Origin: Ignavibacteriaceae bacterium
Lineage (GTDB): Bacteria > Bacteroidota > Ignavibacteria > Ignavibacteriales > Ignavibacteriaceae
DNA length: 64,000 nt
Direction: 5' to 3'
Assembly (NCBI GenBank): GCA_023229425.1
Contig: JALNZG010000003.1
Coordinates: 186,001-250,000 of the forward strand
Below, piece after piece: positions 58,289-64,000 of this stretch (positions are counted from its first letter, which is position 1; the number at the start of each line of letters is the position of its first letter). The position numbers and the translations under genes are program-made. Below the pieces are notes generated by a model, which had not been told where the DNA came from, searched no databases, and saw nothing but the letters and a program-made list of their open reading frames with translations.

Positions 58289-58957
58289 TTACTGCGGAAC
58301 GTTTAAGAGGATTAACGGAACATTGGGGTAAAAAATTAAATAACAAATCCAGATCACTCCTCCGACGGTTAAAGGAATCGTAAGGTTATCATCAGCCAAG
58401 CCATAAGAAATATTTTCTGCAATTGCTCCGAGAGCAGCGGCTAATATTCCAATTAAATATTCTGCCGGAACATACATGATTTTGGGAGTAACAAAAACTA
58501 CAATGACCGCACTAACAAAAAAGGCAATTGTCCCTTCCAAACTTTTCGCTAAAAATTGATGTTTCCCATACCGTCTCCCAATCAATGCGGCGGATGTATC
58601 GCTAATAATCAGAATGGTAAAAGCGGTAAGAAATATCACTTTTGGAAAAATGATCACACTCAACAAAGCGGAGAGAAACACATAGGTTGCACCGCTTAGA
58701 TTTTTTTTCTTTTTATCCATCTCATGTTCGCGGAGAAGAAACCCGAAAAGGTTATAAAAAATTTCCCCCGCTTTAGGCGAAAAATATCTCCACAACTCAA
58801 TGGTTAACGAAAAGATGGTAAATCCCGAAAGGATCAGAATTGCATCATACCGGGAAATAAAATAATAGATTATCGGGAAAGAAAGTGAACAGAGATGGAT
58901 CATCTTCCGGATGAGTTCATCTCTGTATTGAATAGTTCCATGATCAGTTTGCGTCAT
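58289..58957 (-). CDS. Diacylglycerol/polyprenol kinase family membrane protein
   Basis: A 222-residue protein with about six or seven membrane helices. It has the SEC59/DGK1/VTE5 family signatures 'RKMIHLCSLSFPIIYYFISR', 'GATYVFLSALLSVIIFPKVI' and 'ISDTSAALIGRRYGKHQF' with 'KSLEGTIAFFVSA'. Family members are CTP-dependent lipid kinases acting on dolichol, diacylglycerol or phytol. The bacterial substrate is not known. It overlaps ftsH by 14 bases and is the last gene of the ftsH run. Confidence 0.85.
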   Translation of the reverse strand: MTQTDHGTIQYRDELIRKMIHLCSLSFPIIYYFISRYDAILILSGFTIFSLTIELWRYFSPKAGEIFYNLFGFLLREHEMDKKKKNLSGATYVFLSALLSVIIFPKVIFLTAFTILIISDTSAALIGRRYGKHQFLAKSLEGTIAFFVSAVIVVFVTPKIMYVPAEYLIGILAAALGAIAENISYGLADDNLTIPLTVGGVIWICYLIFYPNVPLILLNVPQ

Positions 58958-60995
58958 TTGCAGCAGGGGGTTGGGTTGGTTGACGTTGTTCCATTAATTT
59001 TTTTACGTGTTCCGGAACTTCTTCTTCTCCATCCATTGCCCCGTTTTTCTTTTGCGGCGGAAGCGATTCACCACGCATAATTTTATCAATTTCTTCTGAG
59101 TCGAGAATTTCTCTTTCGAGCAGTTCGGCAGAAAGACGATGCAGCAATTCTATATCTTCTTTAAGGACTTCCAACGCACGTTCCATACAAGCTGATACAA
59201 TTGCACGAACCTCAATATCAATTTCCACAGCAGTGCTTTCGCTGTAGTCTTTATGCCGTTGAATTTCTCTACCAAGAAAAATCTCTTCTTCTTTAGCGCC
59301 ATAACTTAATGGACCGAGTTTTTCGCTCATTCCCCATTCACATACCATTTTACGGGCGATATTTGTCGATTTTTCAATATCATTTCCCGCTCCGGTAGTA
59401 TAATGATTAAAGATCAATTTTTCGGCTGCTCTACCGCCTAAAGCATAAGTAATAACCGCTTCTAAATACTCTCTTGAATAAGTATGTTTTTCATCGACGG
59501 GAAGATAGCTGGTAACACCAAGCGCTCTGCCACGCGGAATAATAGTAACCTTGTGAACAGGGTCTGCTTCAGGCATCCGTTTGGCAACAAGCACGTGACC
59601 GATTTCGTGGTACGCCGTTGTCTTTTTTTCTTCTTCGGAAATGATAAGACTTTTTCTCTCCATTCCCATCATCACTTTGTCTTTTGCTTCTTCAAAGTCA
59701 TCCATATCAACTTTGGTTTTGTCTTTTCGAGCTGCTAACAAAGCAGCTTCATTTACAAGATTTGCAATTTCGGCTCCGGCTAATCCCGGCGTTCCCTTTG
59801 CAAGTATTTGTAAATCAACATCATCTTTTAAAGGAATTTTTCTTGTGTGGACTTTTAGAATTCCTTCTCTTCCTTTTACATCAGGTCTATCAACAACAAT
59901 TTGTCTGTCAAATCTTCCAGGACGAAGTAATGCGGGGTCTAACACGTCCGGTCTGTTTGTAGCCGCAATAATGATGACGCCGCTGTTTTGTTCAAAACCA
60001 TCCATCTCAACTAAAAGCTGGTTTAAAGTTTGTTCGCGTTCATCATGTCCACCGCCAAGACCGGCGCCACGTTGTCTTCCGACGGCATCAATTTCATCAA
60101 TAAAAATAATACACGGGGCGTTTTTCTTTCCCTGTTCAAAGAGATCGCGCACACGGCTTGCGCCAACACCCACGAACATTTCAACAAAGTCTGCGCCGCT
60201 GATTGAAAAGAAGGGAACACCTGCTTCTCCGGCAACTGCTCTTGCAAGTAATGTTTTTCCTGTTCCGGGAGGTCCCAGTAAAAGAACGCCGCGTGGAATT
60301 TTTCCTCCGAGTTTTTGAAACTTTGCAGGTTCTTTTAAAAATTCAATAATTTCCATCAGTTCAACTTTTGCTTCATCAGCTCCGGCAACATCTTTGAAAG
60401 TAACGCTATTTTGGGATTGCCCGATCAATTTAGCCTTACTTTTCCCGAAACTAAAAATTCCTTTACCGCCCCCCATACCGCCGCCGCCCTGCATTTTCTT
60501 CATAAAGAAGATCCATACACCGATAATAAGAATCCATGGGATCATTCCGACAAGCATATTAAGCCATTCACTAGACTGTTTTTCAAATGAATAGTCAACT
60601 CCTTTTGCTTTCCAAACTGCTTCTTGATCTTTAATTACCGGCTCGGGTAAGTAAACTGAAAAATTCCTAACTTTTACTTCCTTACCGGAAATCTTTACCA
60701 TTTCTTCGGCTTTTAATTCACCTTTGAAGTAGTAATCATTGATATCAACTTTTGTGATTGCAGCGCGGAGAATTTTATCGCCGTCTAGCAATTGCACATA
60801 CTGGTTGTAAGGAATATCAACATAGTTAGTGTTGCCGGTTTTGAACAATTGCATTACGATAACTGCCGCAACAATTACCGCTCCCCAGCCAAAAACCATG
60901 CGAATAATTTTTGACCAGTCAAAATTATCATCAGGCTTATTTGGTCCTGTGTTTTTTGGGATTTTCAAATTTTTATTTTCTTTATTTTCGTCCAT
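58944..60995 (-). CDS. ftsH: ATP-dependent zinc metalloprotease FtsH
   Basis: A 683-residue membrane-bound AAA+ protease. It has an N-terminal helix (about 33-50), a periplasmic domain, a second helix (about 148-163) and an AAA module with Walker A 'GPPGTGKT' (about 240-247), Walker B 'IIFIDEIDAVGRQ' and the SRH 'ATNRPDVLDPALLRPGRFDR'. The protease domain has zinc motif H463-E-I-G-H467 in 'TTAYHEIGHVLV' (the usual form is HEAGH). The C-terminal tail is Pro/Gln-rich. The gene lies between hpt and the lipid-kinase-like gene. Confidence 0.97.
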   Translation of the reverse strand: MDENKENKNLKIPKNTGPNKPDDNFDWSKIIRMVFGWGAVIVAAVIVMQLFKTGNTNYVDIPYNQYVQLLDGDKILRAAITKVDINDYYFKGELKAEEMVKISGKEVKVRNFSVYLPEPVIKDQEAVWKAKGVDYSFEKQSSEWLNMLVGMIPWILIIGVWIFFMKKMQGGGGMGGGKGIFSFGKSKAKLIGQSQNSVTFKDVAGADEAKVELMEIIEFLKEPAKFQKLGGKIPRGVLLLGPPGTGKTLLARAVAGEAGVPFFSISGADFVEMFVGVGASRVRDLFEQGKKNAPCIIFIDEIDAVGRQRGAGLGGGHDEREQTLNQLLVEMDGFEQNSGVIIIAATNRPDVLDPALLRPGRFDRQIVVDRPDVKGREGILKVHTRKIPLKDDVDLQILAKGTPGLAGAEIANLVNEAALLAARKDKTKVDMDDFEEAKDKVMMGMERKSLIISEEEKKTTAYHEIGHVLVAKRMPEADPVHKVTIIPRGRALGVTSYLPVDEKHTYSREYLEAVITYALGGRAAEKLIFNHYTTGAGNDIEKSTNIARKMVCEWGMSEKLGPLSYGAKEEEIFLGREIQRHKDYSESTAVEIDIEVRAIVSACMERALEVLKEDIELLHRLSAELLEREILDSEEIDKIMRGESLPPQKKNGAMDGEEEVPEHVKKLMEQRQPTQPPAANDAN

Positions 60996-61011
60996 TGTTA
61001 AACTTTTCTCG

Positions 61012-61560
61012 TTACTGATTTTCTTCTTTTAAAACATAAATTGAGCGTAAATTGCGATACTTTTGGGCATAATCTAATCCATATCCAATTACAAACTTGG
61101 AAGGAATTTCGAAGCCAATATAATCAATTTTGACATTATATTTTAGGCTGTTCGGCTTCAACAGCAGAGTTACGACTTTCATGGAAGCAGGATGATGCTC
61201 TTCAATGAGTTGTTCCATAAATTTTATTGAAAGTCCCGAATCGACAATATCTTCAACGATAATTAAGTCTCTTCCTTTTACATCGCATGCTAAATCTTTC
61301 AACATTTTAACCTTGCCGGAAGAAATTTTTTCATCACCGTAGCTTGAAAGGCGCATAAAATCTACTTCACAGGGACTTTCAAAATGCTTTAGTAAATCCG
61401 ACATAAACATGAATGCGCCATTTAGAATGCCAAGAAAAATGGGAACCTTCCCCTCATATTCTTTCATCAACTCTATCGCAACAGTTTTAACTCGTGCTTG
61501 GATTATTTCTTCAGTTAAAAAAGGGACAAATTTTTCGTTTCCAATTTGGATAATTTCCAT
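61012..61560 (-). CDS. hpt: Hypoxanthine phosphoribosyltransferase
   Basis: Purine-salvage enzyme of 182 residues that converts hypoxanthine or guanine to IMP or GMP with PRPP. The PRPP-binding loop is 'LIIVEDIVDSGLS' (99-111). The flexible-loop region 'MRLSSYGDEKISSGKVKM' and 'VIGYGLDYAQKYRNL' near the C-terminus are typical of Hpt. The order tilS-hpt-ftsH is conserved in many bacteria and is present here. Confidence 0.95.
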   Translation of the reverse strand: MEIIQIGNEKFVPFLTEEIIQARVKTVAIELMKEYEGKVPIFLGILNGAFMFMSDLLKHFESPCEVDFMRLSSYGDEKISSGKVKMLKDLACDVKGRDLIIVEDIVDSGLSIKFMEQLIEEHHPASMKVVTLLLKPNSLKYNVKIDYIGFEIPSKFVIGYGLDYAQKYRNLRSIYVLKEENQ

Positions 61561-61563
61561 TGT

Positions 61564-62943
61564 TTATTTACACCTTACTTTGATAATTTTTTTTGTGCTC
61601 TTTGTAACCGCGTAACGATTATCTAATCTTCTATTTATAACCCAGACTATTTCAGACTTATCTGACGAGTCATTATCATTTAAAAGCAGAAGTTGATTTG
61701 CTTTTTCTTCTGCCGACAATTTTAGGTCAGTTAAAAATTCCGAAACTTTTTTCGGTTTTGAAAGCCCAAAGGGATAGTAGGTTTCTCCCTGTCGCCATCT
61801 TCTAATGCAGAGCGGAAAGCGAAGCGAATCGCCCGAAAGAAATTCAATATTTTTATCCGAACCTAACCTAATCTTATCCTTAGAAATTTCTTTCATGGAA
61901 ATTTTCTTCCCGTTAATCGTTTTCACCTGGTTTTTCTCAATAAAAATTTGAGCAAGATTTTCTTTTTTGTTTTTACTGATGATAATAAAATTTCTATCAC
62001 GCAAAGCAAAATAGCTGCTTGCCAGCTCTGTTTTCGCGCCTACTTTTTTTTCAAGAAGATTCAATACTCCATTTATTGAGCGGGCATTGATCTCCAGTTT
62101 TGGAATTTTTGCTAATGCTCCGGCAACGATTTCTTTTTGTAGAAAAATATGTTCCCCCGCAATAAGCGATAGAGGAATTTTACATTCATTATTTTTATCA
62201 AATTGAATGAGTTTTAAACTTTTTTCTAAAATACTATCAACAAAATTTAGAAAATCTTTTATTGTTGAAGAAAAATTAAATATTTTTTCGTCAATCTTTG
62301 GATTTATGTTTTCTTTCAACTTTGGAACAACTTTATTCCGCAAATAATTCCGCTGATAGTTGTTTTCTTCATTTGACGAATCAATTTGAAAAGGGATTCT
62401 TTTTATTTGTAAATAAGAAAGAATTTCATCTTTAGTTATTGCCAACAAAGGACGAATAATATTTCCCCGTTGTGCCGGAATACCCGCAGCGCCGTTCAAT
62501 CCGCATCCTTTAATTAAATTCAGAAGAACTGTTTCTGTATTATCAGATTGGTGATGCGCCGTCGCAATTTTGGTGCAGTTTTCTTTTGCCGCAATTTCAG
62601 AGAACATTTTATACCGGATTTCTCTTCCGGCTTCCTCTAAAGAAAGTTTGTTTTTTTTAGCAAAAACTTTAATGTTTTTCTGTTTTATTAAAATAGGGAT
62701 GTTCAGATCCGCACAAATTCTCATGCAAAATGATTCATCGGCATCACCTTCTTCTCCGCGTAAATTGTGGTTAAGATGAGCTGCAAGAAGTGATAAATTA
62801 AATTTTTTCTGAAATTTAATTAAAAAAGAAAGGAGAAAAACTGAATCCGCTCCTCCGCTAAATCCTACAACAATTTTATCATTTCGTGAGATTAATTTCT
62901 TCTCAGCAATAAACAAAAGAACTTTTTCTTCGATGGATTTCAT
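61564..62943 (-). CDS. tilS: tRNA(Ile)-lysidine synthase
   Basis: A 459-residue ATP-dependent enzyme that converts cytidine-34 of the CAU-anticodon isoleucine tRNA to lysidine, changing its decoding to AUA. The PP-loop motif 'VVGFSGGADSVFLLSF' is at 25-40 and 'AAHLNHNLRGEEGDADE' and 'ATAHHQSDNTETVLLNLIKG' follow. The C-terminal TilS domain ('LRFPLCIRRWRQGETYYPFG') is present. It lies four bases upstream of hpt. Confidence 0.95.
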   Translation of the reverse strand: MKSIEEKVLLFIAEKKLISRNDKIVVGFSGGADSVFLLSFLIKFQKKFNLSLLAAHLNHNLRGEEGDADESFCMRICADLNIPILIKQKNIKVFAKKNKLSLEEAGREIRYKMFSEIAAKENCTKIATAHHQSDNTETVLLNLIKGCGLNGAAGIPAQRGNIIRPLLAITKDEILSYLQIKRIPFQIDSSNEENNYQRNYLRNKVVPKLKENINPKIDEKIFNFSSTIKDFLNFVDSILEKSLKLIQFDKNNECKIPLSLIAGEHIFLQKEIVAGALAKIPKLEINARSINGVLNLLEKKVGAKTELASSYFALRDRNFIIISKNKKENLAQIFIEKNQVKTINGKKISMKEISKDKIRLGSDKNIEFLSGDSLRFPLCIRRWRQGETYYPFGLSKPKKVSEFLTDLKLSAEEKANQLLLLNDNDSSDKSEIVWVINRRLDNRYAVTKSTKKIIKVRCK

Positions 62944-63579
62944 TTAATATCCAAGTTCTTTTAACCATTCTTCAGTCAGTTTAGATTCGTTTTCAATCCC
63001 TAAAAATTTAGCGACGTATTTACCGAGAATATCAAACTCAAGATTAACAAATTCGCCAACTCTTTTACCGGAAAGATTTGTTTCCTTCCATGTGTGCGGA
63101 ATAATTGCAACAGCAAAAACATTTTCACTAACGTCTGCAAGAGTTAAACTGATTCCATCAACGGCAATAGAACCGACACGCACAATATATTTGGAAAAAT
63201 TATCCGGAATTTTAATCCGCAATTCATGACTCGCAGAAAGCGGAATGCTTTCAATAATTTCGCCGCGCGTATCAACATGTCCGAGCACAAAGTGTCCGCC
63301 AATTCGAGCATTGGCTTGTAAAGAGCGTTCCAAATTTATGCGCTCGCCGGTTTGCAAATAACCAAGCGTAGTTTTTTTCAAAGTCTCTTCGATCGTTTCA
63401 ACCGTAAAAGAAATTTTTGTTGTTTGAATAACGGTCTGGCATGCACCGTTAATACTCACACTTTCGCCGATGGTTAATTCGGGAGAAATTTTTTCTGCTT
63501 GAATGGTTAATCTTAGCCCGTTTCCGAACTGATTTTTTTGTTTCAGTATTCCAACTTCTTCAATTAAGCCTGTAAACAT
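62944..63579 (-). CDS. ribE: Riboflavin synthase, alpha subunit
   Basis: A 211-residue enzyme catalysing dismutation of 6,7-dimethyl-8-ribityllumazine to riboflavin. It has the N-terminal 'MFTGLIEEVG' and two internal lumazine-binding repeats: 'GESVSINGACQTVIQTTKIS' with 'ERINLERSLQANARIGGHFV', and 'GSIAVDGISLTLADVSENVF' with 'EFVNLEFDILGKYVAK'. It sits immediately downstream of ribD and upstream of tilS. Confidence 0.96.
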   Translation of the reverse strand: MFTGLIEEVGILKQKNQFGNGLRLTIQAEKISPELTIGESVSINGACQTVIQTTKISFTVETIEETLKKTTLGYLQTGERINLERSLQANARIGGHFVLGHVDTRGEIIESIPLSASHELRIKIPDNFSKYIVRVGSIAVDGISLTLADVSENVFAVAIIPHTWKETNLSGKRVGEFVNLEFDILGKYVAKFLGIENESKLTEEWLKELGY

Positions 63580-63580
63580 T

Positions 63581-64000
63581 TTATTTCCTCAAACTCAGTA
63601 AGAGATCGTCATCAAATTTTTCAAAAGAATGGATAGATAATTTCCGTGCTTTGCTTATTTCCTTAATTCCAAAATCCGAAAGGAAGGGAATACCGGTTCC
63701 TAGTAATTTCGGGGCAAGAAATAATTGCAACTCATCGAACAAATTATCTTTAATAAAAGAATTAAAAACTTTTGCTCCGCCTTCAACAAGTACGGAAGCG
63801 ATTTCTTCATCTCCAATTTTTTTCAGTACCTGTTTCAAATGAAACCGCTTTTTATCATCAATTTTTAGAAAGAAAAACTTCACACCAAGATTTTCAAGAA
63901 TCTTTACTTTTGATGAATCTTTCTTCTCGATTGAAGTAAAGAGAAAAACATTTTTTTCGGAATTAAAAATTTTTCTTTCAACCACAGCTTTTAATTCATG
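63581..64000 (-). CDS. ribD: RibD C-terminal reductase domain, cut by the window edge
   Basis: The last 140 codons of the riboflavin-biosynthesis protein RibD (5-amino-6-(5-phosphoribosylamino)uracil reductase domain). Recognised by 'ASVLVEGGAKVFNSFIKDNL' with the GGA substrate-binding motif and 'FDELQLFLAPKLLGTGIPFL'. The frame continues open through base 64000 ('HELKAVVERKIFN'), so the gene extends beyond the window. A GTG at 63985 is not a real start. The N-terminal deaminase domain, if present, lies outside. Confidence 0.9.
   Translation of the reverse strand, partial: HELKAVVERKIFNSEKNVFLFTSIEKKDSSKVKILENLGVKFFFLKIDDKKRFHLKQVLKKIGDEEIASVLVEGGAKVFNSFIKDNLFDELQLFLAPKLLGTGIPFLSDFGIKEISKARKLSIHSFEKFDDDLLLSLRK

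Noticed and set aside
59641..60318. Long plus-strand open frame (225 codons)
   Set aside because: Antisense to the AAA module of ftsH, where conserved motifs leave no doubt about the coding strand.

Overview
The window is an AT-rich (roughly one third G+C by eye) chromosomal stretch from a member of the Bacteroidota/Chlorobi/Ignavibacteria side of the FCB group, most likely Ignavibacteria. The evidence is three proteins ending in a type IX secretion (T9SS) type A sorting domain with the 'LSQNYPNPFNPST' signature, a PorW/SprE-like TPR lipoprotein, a DUF2723 membrane protein, an ECF sigma/anti-sigma pair with a TGTAAC-type promoter, and many short palindromic and TTG-rich interspersed repeats. 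No rRNA, tRNA, prophage, CRISPR array or complete IS element was seen.

Layout. 1-5.6 kb: minus-strand housekeeping cluster (Uma2-type nuclease, lnt, DedA, ispF, acylphosphatase, EamA transporter, era). 5.8-7.5 kb: anti-sigma and ECF sigma factor, divergent from a small membrane protein; both sides carry the same promoter-like motif. 7.5-10.3 kb: repeat-rich accessory zone with a T9SS cargo protein, a 21-bp tandem repeat, REP-like hairpins, a RelE/ParE-type toxin-antitoxin pair and an orphan HicB with what looks like a HicA remnant. 10.3-24.1 kb: metabolism and envelope genes (trxB, queG, Rieske protein, metallo-beta-lactamase fold hydrolase, Sel1-repeat protein, dCMP deaminase, ferredoxin, DUF309, TPM/LemA pair, PFL/DUF711 with ACT protein, YidD-like and two paralogous membrane proteins, acyl-CoA dehydrogenase). 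24.5-28 kb: rlmN, a SpoU methyltransferase and a TrkA-N potassium channel. 28.1-29.2 kb: a GIY-YIG gene flanked by two attC-like structures, resembling an integron gene cassette. 29.4-36.5 kb: a minus-strand run of secA, glnB, SprE-like lipoprotein, mtgA and an AlbA-domain regulator; secA is interrupted by one in-frame amber codon. 36.9-42.3 kb: the most unusual region, a compact four-gene plus-strand operon (m5C DNA methyltransferase, double-GHKL ATPase, receiver-domain protein with an unassigned C-terminal region, Mig-type T:G mismatch glycosylase). 42.4-47.2 kb: GlnE-like adenylyltransferase and DUF2723 protein. 47.2-58.2 kb: T9SS repeat protein, two-component cluster (histidine kinase and two response regulators), outer membrane proteins and a secreted 5'-nucleotidase. 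58.3-64 kb: minus-strand polyprenol/diacylglycerol kinase-like protein, ftsH, hpt, tilS, ribE and partial ribD.

The best candidate for an undescribed system is the 36.9-42.3 kb operon. Its genes abut or are separated by 3 bases. It combines cytosine methylation, repair of the T:G mismatches that methylation causes, a two-ATPase-domain GHKL protein and a receiver-like partner, with no recognisable restriction nuclease. Other notable signals are the secA amber codon, the cassette-like GIY-YIG gene, and interspersed repeats that appear to have inserted in frame into lnt, the 5'-nucleotidase and the DUF2723 gene.
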